Shown in pieces: positions 32,545 through 39,790 of a stretch of 39,790 bases of DNA. The stretch covers positions 1-39,790 of the forward strand of contig ONIC01000178.1 in the NCBI GenBank assembly GCA_900317815.1. Direction: 5' to 3'. The position numbers and the translations under genes are program-made. The first letter of the stretch is position 1. Each line of letters opens with the position of its first letter. The stretch comes from an uncultured Eubacteriales bacterium. Lineage in GTDB: Bacteria; Bacillota; Clostridia; Oscillospirales; Acutalibacteraceae. The notes under the pieces were generated by a model, which was not told where the DNA came from, made no database searches, and saw nothing but the letters and a program-made list of their open reading frames with translations.

Positions 32545-33714
32545 TCAGTATTCTCCGATCTCGTTCATATAGAGATCTATACCGTTTGCGATACCGATGC
32601 AGATCTTCTCTCGGTAATCGTCCTGCGCAAGCAGTCTGTCCTCTGCGGGATTTGTCATATATCCGACCTCAACGATCGAAACAGGTACTCTCGCCCAGTT
32701 GATGCCTGTCATGGTATCCGTTTCCCAGACGTATTCCTTTCTGCAGCCCGTCGAAGAAACAAGCTCGTCCAGGATATATCCCGAAAGGAGGCGGCTCTCG
32801 TTATAGAGATCGCCGTTGTACGGGTTGTTCTGAGTTTGACAGAGAGTCATGGCACCGCTTGTGGCGGAGTTTTCAGAACCGTTGGCGTGAAGCCTGATGA
32901 AAACATCTGCGCCGAGGTCGTTTGCTATCTGCGCGCGCTCAACATTGCTGATATCCACATCATTCGAGGTGCGGACCTGTACCACTTCGTAGCCTCGGTC
33001 TTCAAGGATAGGCTGGAGCGTAAGCGCAAGATCGAGCGTGAGCTGATACTCGGGAATACCCGTTGCTACGCCCTGTGTGCCGCCCGATACCTTTATCTTG
33101 GATTCGTAGGCTCCGGGTCCGATAGGCTCTGTTCCGAGATTTGCCGAACTCTGATGTCCTGCGTCGATCACAACGAGCTTTCTGCCGTCAACGACAGAGG
33201 GCCTGTTTCCTTCGGGTTCACTCGGCTGTTCGGGCTCGCTCTGCGGCTCGGGCTTTGGCTCTGACGACGAGGTCTGTTCACTGCTCGTTGTCTGCGAAGA
33301 TGCATTTTCCTCTTCCTCATCGTCACCCGGCTGCGACACATATGTGACTACACGGTTAGTCGCTGTGCGTGAGGAAGCCGCCTTACTGCTCGACGCTTTG
33401 CTGCTTGATGCTTTGCTGCTTGACGCCTTGCTGCTTGACGCTTTGCTGCTTGACGCCTTGCTGCTTGACGCCTTGCTGCTCGATTCCTTGCTGCTTGATT
33501 CCTTGCTCTCTGTCGAGGTGTCGCTCCCCTCTTCGATCTCGGAAGACTCCGTGACATCATAGCTGCTTTCAGCCTGATCCTCGGATTCGGTGAGCGGGCT
33601 TACATAATCGCGTTCGGGATCGTACTTGCGCATAGCGCACGAGCACATAGACACACACATACAAACTGCAAGAACAGCCGCAGTCACACAACGGCAAAGC
33701 CCGTATCTTTTCAT
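32545..33714 (-). CDS. Exported N-acetylmuramoyl-L-alanine amidase (Amidase_3) with Ser-rich repeat linker
   Basis: This 389-aa protein cleaves the amide bond between MurNAc and L-Ala in peptidoglycan. It has a Cys-rich hydrophobic signal (residues about 8-26; Cys26 in MCSC may be a lipoprotein anchor, though the lipobox is atypical). A low-complexity linker runs from about 31 to 175, containing eight SSSK pentapeptides (72-111), an acidic patch and an SEPxP-rich segment. The catalytic domain from about 179 has the zinc His187 in VVIDAGHQ, a candidate second ligand Glu in IPEYQLTLDL, His in FIRLHANGSE and the catalytic Glu in SIVEVGYMTNPAED. It is monocistronic, with promoter 33815-33843 and terminator 32499-32527. 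Confidence 0.9.
   Translation of the reverse strand: MKRYGLCRCVTAAVLAVCMCVSMCSCAMRKYDPERDYVSPLTESEDQAESSYDVTESSEIEEGSDTSTESKESSSKESSSKASSSKASSSKASSSKASSSKASSSKASSSKAASSRTATNRVVTYVSQPGDDEEEENASSQTTSSEQTSSSEPKPEPQSEPEQPSEPEGNRPSVVDGRKLVVIDAGHQSSANLGTEPIGPGAYESKIKVSGGTQGVATGIPEYQLTLDLALTLQPILEDRGYEVVQVRTSNDVDISNVERAQIANDLGADVFIRLHANGSENSATSGAMTLCQTQNNPYNGDLYNESRLLSGYILDELVSSTGCRKEYVWETDTMTGINWARVPVSIVEVGYMTNPAEDRLLAQDDYREKICIGIANGIDLYMNEIGEY
33382..33501 (-). repeat. 15-bp coding tandem repeat in the amidase linker
   Basis: Eight units of 15 bp encode [EA]SSSK pentapeptides (amidase residues 72-111). On the plus strand most units read close to GCTGCTTGACGCCTT, with C/T and G/A changes at a few positions; the outermost units diverge more (GATTCC variants). 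The near-identical inner units suggest recent expansion by slippage in whole-codon steps that keep the frame. Confidence 0.9.
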
Positions 33715-33814
33715 ATATATACAGCTCTCTTTCCACTAAAAATGATATGCCGCAGCCCGTTATCAACATACCCACTGTAAAATGTTGATAGATCGAGCCT
33801 GTACCGACATACTA

Positions 33815-33843
33815 ATTTTAAAATGATAAATCCTCTATGTCAA
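33815..33843 (-). promoter_or_regulatory. Sigma-A promoter for the amidase gene
   Basis: TTGACA (33838-33843) and TAAAAT (33815-33820) on the minus strand with a 17-nt spacer, giving a leader of about 95 nt that includes a weak TCAACA/TGTTGA stem. Confidence 0.8.
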
Positions 33844-33912
33844 GTATTTTTTCATTCTTTGTCATATTGGCATAATTGCCGACTTTTCCGCCGCACATTT
33901 TATAGAAGATAG

Positions 33913-33948
33913 AACAGCCTGTACCTCGCTGCAGAAGTACAGGCTGTT
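33913..33948 (-). terminator. Strong hairpin after the pullulanase gene
   Basis: AACAGCCTGTAC and GTACAGGCTGTT form a perfect 12-bp stem with a 12-nt loop, 16 nt after the pullulanase stop. The sequence after it on the minus strand (CTATCTTCTAT) is only moderately U-rich, so it may be a terminator of moderate strength or a 3'-end stabiliser. Confidence 0.6.
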
Positions 33949-33963
33949 GTTCGGACTGTTATG

Positions 33964-36900
33964 CTATCTTCTCAGTTTGATCTTTGTAGATACTCTTTCG
34001 TTAGCGGGAAGTCCCACGCTGTATCTGAGTACCTCGAGCGCATCGCCCGCATAGATCTCTCCGTCGCCGTCCACGTCCGCAAGCTGTTTCTTGATATCGT
34101 CGGGAGTCACAAGACCAACGCTCATTCGAAGTATCTCGAGCGCGTCAGCCGAAGTGATGTTGCCGTCGCCGTCAAGTTCGCCTACCGTGCCTTCCTCGTC
34201 GCTGTCGTCATCGGAGGGGTTCGGGTCGGAGTCTGTGTCGTCGGACGAGATCGGCTCGGAGTCTGTATCGTCGGACGAGATCGGCTCGGAATCCGTATCG
34301 TCGGTCGAGATCGGCTCGGAATCCGTATCGTCGGACGAGATCGGCTCGGAATCCGTATCATCGGACGAGATAGGCTCGTTATCGCCGTTTACAATCTTAG
34401 CGCTCGAATACTCTTCTCCGTTGAAGGTCGCTGTCGCCGTGTAGATTGTCAGAGCAGGTGCCGTATCGGTAGCGGGTGTCTGTGAGACAGTGATCTTTGC
34501 ATTGACAGTCTCGATATGGCTCGGGTCGTTTGCGCAGGTAAATACTGCCGCCGCAGACTCTGTGCCGTCCCACGCCCACGAGGGCTCGCCGTAGCTGTGG
34601 CCCTTTGCGGGAATTACCGTATCGGAGATCGTGATAACGCCGTCGCCGTCGATATCCTCAAGCGGTTCGGCTTTATCGTTCTTGTAAAGGTTACCCTTTG
34701 AATCGGAATAGTACATGATACTGCCGTTGCTTGTGCAGTATGCGGGATTTTCACCGTGGCGCACCATTCTTTCCCAGCGGGCTGTGATCGTATTATCAAC
34801 GCCGAGCGTTACAGTATCTCCGACGGCGTAGTCGTCAATACCGATCCTCCAGCAGTCGAAAACGCAGCCTGTCGGCGGTGTATATCCGCATTCGGGGAGT
34901 GTAAATTCACTTGTCGTGACCGTAAGATCTTCCATAGTGCCGCTGCCGCCGTTCGGATCGAAGGAGACAGTGCGCTTATTTGTCCAGGACGCAGTGATCG
35001 TAAGGTCGCTCGTTACAGATACGATATCTCCCGGGGCATATCTTGTGCCGTTGATGAGCCAGCAGTCAAAACGAGAATTTTCGGGAGCTGTGAATGTACA
35101 GGTCGGAAGCGTATAGCTCCTGCCTTCCTTTACAAGCGCCTGATCCATCGCACCGCTGCCGCCGTTCGGATCGAAAGTCAGCCTGAACGGGTCTTCCATG
35201 ACCTTGAAAGTGATCCAGCCGAGCTTGTTCGTCACATCATTGCTGCGCACACGCATACGGCAGTTATCCTGAAGGTAATCGGCGCCGTTGAGCAGTGTCA
35301 GCGTACCTGTAGTCGGATCGAGCGATACGTCGTCAAGCGTGTCGTCATTGAGATCGAGCTTCATTGTAGCTGCGTTGTAGTAATTCTGATCTCTGATAAT
35401 ATTTGATATCTCCGTCGGAACAACGACTGATGTGTTATGCTCGAGATCTATCACATATTCTTCCTGATCTCCCAATACCGTTTCAAGCGTCACATCTGAT
35501 GCGGGCATAGTGAAGTTTGCCGCAGTCAGACCGTTCGGCTGAAGACCGCTCTCGCTGCCGTTGAGCTTGAAGCCTATGAAATATTTTCCAACGGGAAGAT
35601 TGCCTTTATTCAGCATAACGTCGACAGGAATACCTGCGATAGACTTGCTCGAGACATATCCGCTTACAAAAGCGTCTACGCAGTCATCGGAATTGATGTT
35701 GTAGAGATTGACCTCTGCTTCGTCGTGCTCGTATATGCTGTCCCCGGTCGTTCCCGCAAGCTGTGCGTTCGGGTTCGTATCGGGGTTTTCCTTGTAGATC
35801 GTGAGGTTCTTTGTCTTGTTCCAGACTTTCGAGTCGTCTATGACGATCCACAGCTCATTCTGAGTGTAGCCTCTGTAGTCGTCTGTCTGAGCGCCGTATC
35901 CCGTATTGTCAGCAGACACGATGAGATTATAGCAGTCATCGTTCAGATCGGCATAGAATGTCTTGTCAAACCAGCCGTCGCCGTTTGTATCGGAGGTAAC
36001 ATCGCCGGGCCATGTTTTATTGGTGCAGTAGTTGCCTGTATCAACGCCGTTTTTCGATCCCCAGATCCAGAGCACGGGCGCCCAACTGAGCGAGCCGCTG
36101 TGCTTGAAGTGGAGATTAACGGCATTGGATATCTTGTCATAATAGAAGTTGACCTCAATATCTCCGTAAATGACCTTGTACTCCATCTTGGGAAGATTTG
36201 TTTTGTTGAGCCTGTAGTTGAGGACATCGGGAATGCTCGTCAGTCTGATAGTATCTCCGACCCGTCCCTTATAAACATCGCTCTCGCGCACCTTCGTGAC
36301 AGTGCCTGTCAAGTAGTAATTGACAGTTACCGTACCCGGCTTTGTGTAGAGATAATTTGCGGAAACTCTTTGGCTGTTCTTCGTGTAAGCACCCTCGTCA
36401 GAAGGGGTGAAAGTATCGAGAATGTACTCGCTGCCGTATGTCTTGGGAGCGTAGGCTTTATACTTATCGCCTGTCTTTCCCGACATGGTGTAGCTGAAGA
36501 GTGTATTTCCCGTGGAGGTATCCACATAATCAACATCGAGGTAGCCGTTCGTATCGGCGTCTTTACAGCGGTTGAATGAGTTGGTATCTACCGCAACGAC
36601 TGCGGAGTATGCGTCTACCGTAAATGTACCGTTCGATACGTGACCGAGGTCTCGTGTGCCTGCTTCTTTTTCGTTGGCGACGATGACCCAGTTCTGATTG
36701 TAGTTCGAGGGAAGCGTGTAAGTTACGGGGAATGCGTTCGAATTAGCCATGAAGAAAAGCTGATCCCATTCGCCCGACTTATTATTCGTGCAAAGGCAAG
36801 CGAGCTTGTTGTCCGTATAGAGGAAGTTGTAGCCCGCGCCCGTAACGCCGCTCTCCTTGAACAGCGAGAAGTGATCTCTGATCTGGCGCATACCTCTGTA

Positions 36901-38667
36901 ATACTCGACTATGTCTTTATTTGTACCTGCGAGCGACCAGTCGATCATATTGACCTCGGGAGGAGCGTTGTAGCTGTTCTCGTTGCCGCCCTTCGAGCGT
37001 CCCATCTCCTCTCCCGCAAGGATAAACGTTGTGCCCTGAGACAGGTTGAGAAGCGCGCCCGCAAGCTTGTTCTGAGCTACGAGCTTATCATCTCTCTTAT
37101 TGTAGCAGTCGGTAAGCCCCTGAGACATACAGAGCTGATCCCACAGTGTCCTGTTATCGTGACACGATGTGTAGGATACGACCTGAGTTCCGAGATAAAC
37201 ATTGTCTTCCTTTCTGCCGCACATACCCGATGTGAGCTTGTATACGTTGCTCTCGGAATTTCCCTGGATCCAGCCCCACTCCGCAGGATTTCCGACATTG
37301 CCCTTCATGGCGTCTCTGATGCCGTCGTTGAAAAAGCCGATCCTTGTGTCGAGATTGATGTGATCCCAGAATCTTGCGGGATAAACGGTAGCGCCCGTGC
37401 AGGTCTGAGAAGCGTATGCGCTGTCTGCTGCCGCCCAGCCTTCGCCCCATACCGTTATGCGCGGGTCTACGCTGTCAAGCGCCGTTCTGAGCTGATTGAG
37501 TGTTTCAGTGTCATGGAGAGCCATCAGGTCGAAGCGGAAGCCGTCGATATGATACTCATTGACCCAGTAGAGACACGACTCGATCAGGAATTTTCTGAAC
37601 ATCTTTCTCTCGGACGCTGTGTCGTTGCCGCAGCCCGATCCGCTCGAGTAAGTGCCGTTTTCGTTCATTCTGTAGTAGTACTTCGGAACAGTATAGCCGA
37701 AGCAGGATTCCTCCGAAGATGCCGTATGGTTATAAACAACGTCCATAACGACAGATATGCCCGCATTGTGAAGAGCCTGTATCATCTGCTTGCACTCGGT
37801 GATACGAACATTTCCGTCATACGGATTTGATGAATAAGAGCCTTCGGGAACGTTGTAGTTCATCGGATCGTATCCCCAGTTGAACTGCGTGTCGCTGCCC
37901 GTTTCGTCAACAGACGCATAGTCGGCGATCGGGTTGAGCTGTACGGTCGTGATGCCGAGATTTTTCAGATAATCCACGCAGGTAGAAAGACCGCCCTCAC
38001 CGTTGAGGGTCGTGCCTGTTTCGGTGAATGCGAGGTACTTGCCCCTGTTCTTCTCGGAAACGCCCGAATTCTTGTTGTATGAAAAGTCCTTGACGTGAGC
38101 CTCCCAGACAAACAGGTCGCTCGAATTGCTCCAGAGTACGTGCTTGTCGTTGTTCCAGCCCGCGGGATCAGTCGAATCGAGATCAACGACCATCGAGCGT
38201 TTTCCGTTTACGCCCGTAGCGTAGGAGTAAACGTCCTGTGTCTCGTGAACGCCCGCATTCTGTTTTTTAACGTCGGGAGTAGCGATCGTGTATGTATAAT
38301 ACACACCCGCTTGATCTCCGCTGATCGTAGTATTCCATACACCCGTAAAGGAAGAGCCGTTATACAGCTTTTCCATAGTATATGTACCGAGCGTTCTCGC
38401 TCCCGGCTCGCTGTCGCTGCCCGTTGCGTACAGATTGAGCTTGACCGACGTTGCAAGCGGAGCCCAGACCTTGAACGTAGTTGACGATGCGGAATAGATC
38501 GCTCCAAGCTCGCCGTCATAACTGCAGCTTTTCTCGATGTTCTCCGATGCGGTGACATAGCTGTTCGAAGCAGATGACGCCTCGTGAAGCGAAGCCGCTG
38601 CCGACGGTATCACATAAGACGCCGCAAGAGCCAGTCCGAGAATTGACGAGAGTATTCTTTTAAACAT
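33964..38667 (-). CDS. Secreted multi-domain type I pullulanase with C-terminal dockerin
   Basis: This 1567-aa exported enzyme should cleave alpha-1,6 bonds in starch and pullulan. Domains in order: signal peptide (1-25); CBM48-like domain (about 50-165, TTFKVWAPLATSVKLNLY); GH13 catalytic domain (about 180-640) with the pullulanase motif FNWGYDP (262-268), VVYNHT (310-315), nucleophile Asp380 in DGFRFDLM, acid/base Glu409 in VWGEGW and transition-state His503-Asp504 in SCHDN; a MucBP-like repeat region (about 710-840); a Trp-rich module (FKHSGSLSWAPVLWIWGSKN) that may bind starch, CBM25/26-like; an Ig-like stretch; two InlB-type repeats starting LTFDPNGGSG and VSFDPNGGSG; a five-fold EPISSDDTDS linker (1431-1480); and a type I dockerin (about 1497-1555) with two calcium loops, ELDGDGNITSADALEILRMS and DVDGDGEIYAGDALEVLRYS. 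The dockerin implies attachment to a cohesin-bearing scaffoldin, as in the Ruminococcus bromii amylosome; none is in the window. GGGGG precedes the ATG. Confidence 0.94.
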   Translation of the reverse strand: MFKRILSSILGLALAASYVIPSAAASLHEASSASNSYVTASENIEKSCSYDGELGAIYSASSTTFKVWAPLATSVKLNLYATGSDSEPGARTLGTYTMEKLYNGSSFTGVWNTTISGDQAGVYYTYTIATPDVKKQNAGVHETQDVYSYATGVNGKRSMVVDLDSTDPAGWNNDKHVLWSNSSDLFVWEAHVKDFSYNKNSGVSEKNRGKYLAFTETGTTLNGEGGLSTCVDYLKNLGITTVQLNPIADYASVDETGSDTQFNWGYDPMNYNVPEGSYSSNPYDGNVRITECKQMIQALHNAGISVVMDVVYNHTASSEESCFGYTVPKYYYRMNENGTYSSGSGCGNDTASERKMFRKFLIESCLYWVNEYHIDGFRFDLMALHDTETLNQLRTALDSVDPRITVWGEGWAAADSAYASQTCTGATVYPARFWDHINLDTRIGFFNDGIRDAMKGNVGNPAEWGWIQGNSESNVYKLTSGMCGRKEDNVYLGTQVVSYTSCHDNRTLWDQLCMSQGLTDCYNKRDDKLVAQNKLAGALLNLSQGTTFILAGEEMGRSKGGNENSYNAPPEVNMIDWSLAGTNKDIVEYYRGMRQIRDHFSLFKESGVTGAGYNFLYTDNKLACLCTNNKSGEWDQLFFMANSNAFPVTYTLPSNYNQNWVIVANEKEAGTRDLGHVSNGTFTVDAYSAVVAVDTNSFNRCKDADTNGYLDVDYVDTSTGNTLFSYTMSGKTGDKYKAYAPKTYGSEYILDTFTPSDEGAYTKNSQRVSANYLYTKPGTVTVNYYLTGTVTKVRESDVYKGRVGDTIRLTSIPDVLNYRLNKTNLPKMEYKVIYGDIEVNFYYDKISNAVNLHFKHSGSLSWAPVLWIWGSKNGVDTGNYCTNKTWPGDVTSDTNGDGWFDKTFYADLNDDCYNLIVSADNTGYGAQTDDYRGYTQNELWIVIDDSKVWNKTKNLTIYKENPDTNPNAQLAGTTGDSIYEHDEAEVNLYNINSDDCVDAFVSGYVSSKSIAGIPVDVMLNKGNLPVGKYFIGFKLNGSESGLQPNGLTAANFTMPASDVTLETVLGDQEEYVIDLEHNTSVVVPTEISNIIRDQNYYNAATMKLDLNDDTLDDVSLDPTTGTLTLLNGADYLQDNCRMRVRSNDVTNKLGWITFKVMEDPFRLTFDPNGGSGAMDQALVKEGRSYTLPTCTFTAPENSRFDCWLINGTRYAPGDIVSVTSDLTITASWTNKRTVSFDPNGGSGTMEDLTVTTSEFTLPECGYTPPTGCVFDCWRIGIDDYAVGDTVTLGVDNTITARWERMVRHGENPAYCTSNGSIMYYSDSKGNLYKNDKAEPLEDIDGDGVITISDTVIPAKGHSYGEPSWAWDGTESAAAVFTCANDPSHIETVNAKITVSQTPATDTAPALTIYTATATFNGEEYSSAKIVNGDNEPISSDDTDSEPISSDDTDSEPISTDDTDSEPISSDDTDSEPISSDDTDSDPNPSDDDSDEEGTVGELDGDGNITSADALEILRMSVGLVTPDDIKKQLADVDGDGEIYAGDALEVLRYSVGLPANERVSTKIKLRR
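34228..34377 (-). repeat. 30-bp coding tandem repeat in the pullulanase linker
   Basis: Five units of 30 bp encode EPIS[ST]DDTDS (pullulanase residues 1431-1480). Units are nearly identical at the DNA level, with single-base changes such as GTCGGA/GTCGGT. A sixth, diverged unit (DPNPSDDDSD) follows. The product is an acidic flexible spacer before the dockerin. Confidence 0.9.
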
Positions 38668-38723
38668 AAAAATCCCCCTTTTGTCCCACCGCTGCGTCCG
38701 CAGTGAGATAATTATACAGTTTT

Positions 38724-38752
38724 ATTATAACTCACCGCAAATCCTTTTACAA
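38724..38752 (-). promoter_or_regulatory. Sigma-A promoter for the pullulanase gene
   Basis: TTGTAA (38747-38752) and TATAAT (38724-38729) on the minus strand with a 17-nt spacer, about 55 nt before the ATG. A second TATAAT lies 13 nt downstream of the first and could be an alternative -10. No CcpA cre-like site stands out. Confidence 0.78.
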
Positions 38753-38844
38753 GATTTATCTCAACATTCACACTATTTATGTTCAAATGCACCAAACCGA
38801 TTTTTGTTTTATGTGAATGATTTACATTGTGATATAAGTTATCA

Positions 38845-38876
38845 TAAAAAAATAACGGGAAGGCTCTGCCCTCCCG
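38845..38876 (-). terminator. Terminator downstream of the cysteine-rich unknown gene
   Basis: CGGGAGG and CTTCCCG form a 7-bp stem (one G-U) around a 7-nt loop at 38856-38876 on the minus strand, followed by TTATTTTTTT. It lies 6 nt after the stop. Confidence 0.82.
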
Positions 38877-38881
38877 ATCAA

Positions 38882-39688
38882 TCATATACTCTTTGCGTAT
38901 TCGTACACCTTTTCCGACCACTCCCAGATATCACGGCAGTCGTTTTTGACAAAGTGCACCTTGCCTGTCAGCTCCTTTGGAATATGTGTCTCCGCTTCCG
39001 CCCTGTAATACTCGGGAATAACGATCGCATGGATCCAGTCCTTCAGAATTACCTCATCTTTGATCTTCAGCGGCAGGACGCCTTCAAAAACAGCGTTCGG
39101 ATGAGTTGTCAGCTTGTCATAGCGGAAAAAGAAGCGCACTCCGGGCGTGAAATCAACGCTGAGGTCACGCTCATCCGGAAATCTCCCGAGCTTGCGCTCC
39201 ATGACAAGTCGGTCGCCCGCCTGACAATTTCCCCATGCGAACATTATATAATCAAAATAATCCTCGGGGTCGTTCGCCGCATTTCGCTTTTCGGCTTTGA
39301 GAGCGGCGGCGCTTACACTGCGCGCACGGACAGGCGAAAGGAGACTTCCGCTGTCGAAAATTTTCAGCGCATTTTCCAAGGGCGAAGTGTGGCAGACAAG
39401 ATCGGTCTTACAGCCCTTATAAGTCGGGCAGGCGGTACACTCGCAGATAAGCTCCGGCACATCGACTCGTGCGCCGCTCTCATACTTTGGCTTATAGCGT
39501 TCGATTGCGCGCAGGACAGGCTCTTCGGCTTCGATCTCGCAGGCTCGTCCATTATCCGATTCATATCTTACAAAATCGAGAATGTTTTGTATCTCCCAGT
39601 CCGTGATGTTCGGATAGTCGGAGAGTTTCTTGTAAAGAACTCCGTCCCAGCACTCCGTAAATTCAAATCGACCTATTTTTATCACCAT
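38882..39688 (-). CDS. Cysteine-rich protein of unknown function, faintly ART-like
   Basis: This 268-aa soluble protein has no signal peptide or membrane span. I do not recognise it as a characterised family, though I recall similar proteins, without known function, in clostridial genomes. Visible features: a cysteine cluster ICECTACPTYKGCKTDLVCH (Cys82, 84, 87, 93, 99) that could bind a metal; directly after it HTSPLENALKIFDSGSLLSP, resembling the H-x-T, N-x-x-x-I-x-x-x-G-x-L start of ADP-ribosyltransferase-like folds (DarT and relatives); then DYFDYIMFAWGNCQAGDRLV, RFFFRYDKLTTHPNAVFEGV and AIVIPEYYRAE, which fits a compact beta-rich enzyme ending in a Pro-Glu element. These resemblances are weak pattern matches. 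It follows another gene by 30 nt and has GGGAG about 10 nt before the ATG. Confidence 0.75.
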   Translation of the reverse strand: MVIKIGRFEFTECWDGVLYKKLSDYPNITDWEIQNILDFVRYESDNGRACEIEAEEPVLRAIERYKPKYESGARVDVPELICECTACPTYKGCKTDLVCHTSPLENALKIFDSGSLLSPVRARSVSAAALKAEKRNAANDPEDYFDYIMFAWGNCQAGDRLVMERKLGRFPDERDLSVDFTPGVRFFFRYDKLTTHPNAVFEGVLPLKIKDEVILKDWIHAIVIPEYYRAEAETHIPKELTGKVHFVKNDCRDIWEWSEKVYEYAKSI

Positions 39689-39718
39689 CTGATTTATTCT
39701 CCCTTAAGGAGACACTGA

Positions 39719-39790
39719 TTAAAGCGAGTGCTCATATTGCGCCGTCAGATTTTCAGGCAGATTGCACGAAACGACCGCAGGAATACTGCC
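39719..39790 (-). CDS. C-terminal end of an unidentified gene (cut by window edge)
   Basis: The last 23 codons and a TAA are open from the right edge on the minus strand, ending PENLTAQYEHSL. The stop lies 30 nt before the start of the cysteine-rich gene, so the two are probably co-transcribed. Too short to identify. Confidence 0.5.
   Translation of the reverse strand, partial: GSIPAVVSCNLPENLTAQYEHSL

Noticed and set aside
33382..33501. Possible CRISPR array
   Set aside because: The units are 15 bp, directly adjacent with no spacers, and lie inside a coding frame.
33344..33562. Plus-strand frame with repeated LLLDA units
   Set aside because: It is simply the complement of the SSSK-coding repeat of the amidase gene.
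36640..37830. Plus-strand open frame of 396 codons
   Set aside because: Antisense to the pullulanase catalytic domain, which has all its catalytic motifs on the minus strand.

Overview
The window reads as chromosome from an anaerobic, starch-using Gram-positive of the Ruminococcus/Oscillospiraceae type. The support is a secreted pullulanase with a type I dockerin, sigma-A promoters with 17-bp spacers, strong GGAGG-type ribosome binding sites, an ECF sigma/zf-HC2 anti-sigma pair and Opp-type peptide uptake. The genus is inference. Every gene I can support lies on the minus strand, so transcription runs from high to low coordinates; the many long plus-strand ORFs are antisense shadows.

Region 1 (1-19788, continuing off the left edge) is a Wzx/Wzy-type capsule or exopolysaccharide operon. 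In transcription order it holds a PglD-like acetyltransferase, a PglE-like aminotransferase, a PglC-like initiating phosphosugar transferase, a second PglD-like acetyltransferase, a GT4 enzyme, a TviB/WbpO-type dehydrogenase with a TviC/WbpP-type 4-epimerase (UDP-GalNAcA), two more glycosyltransferases around a CatB-like acetyltransferase, wecC, a Wzy-like polymerase, a Wzx flippase, another glycosyltransferase, a membrane acyltransferase, wecB (with wecC: UDP-ManNAcA), and capE, capG, capF (UDP-L-FucNAc). The predicted glycan is an acidic amino-sugar polymer sharing ManNAcA and L-FucNAc with Staphylococcus aureus CP5/CP8. Between capE and capG lie a decayed wecB 3' fragment and a 48-codon membrane ORF.

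Region 2 (19789-20345) is the most unusual part. A near-consensus promoter precedes a 51-aa unknown ORF, an intrinsic terminator, about 200 nt of structured leader with a 10-bp direct repeat at exactly 100-nt spacing, and a second intrinsic terminator just before the operon. I see no good promoter after the first terminator, which suggests control by attenuation or processive antitermination.

Region 3 (20403-25996) holds short housekeeping and stress units: an ECF sigma factor and its anti-sigma with an ECF-type promoter, a nicotinamidase-like hydrolase with an AlkD-like repair protein, a stand-alone TrpB2-type tryptophan synthase beta chain, and a YitT-family membrane protein. Region 4 (26030-32372) is an oppBCDFA peptide transporter operon.

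Region 5 (32499-39790) is cell surface and secretion: a Ser-rich amidase with a 15-bp tandem repeat, a 1567-aa dockerin-bearing pullulanase, a cysteine-rich protein of unknown family with a faint resemblance to ADP-ribosyltransferase-like folds, and the last codons of an unidentified gene. Nearly every transcription unit has a recognisable promoter and hairpin terminator, listed below.
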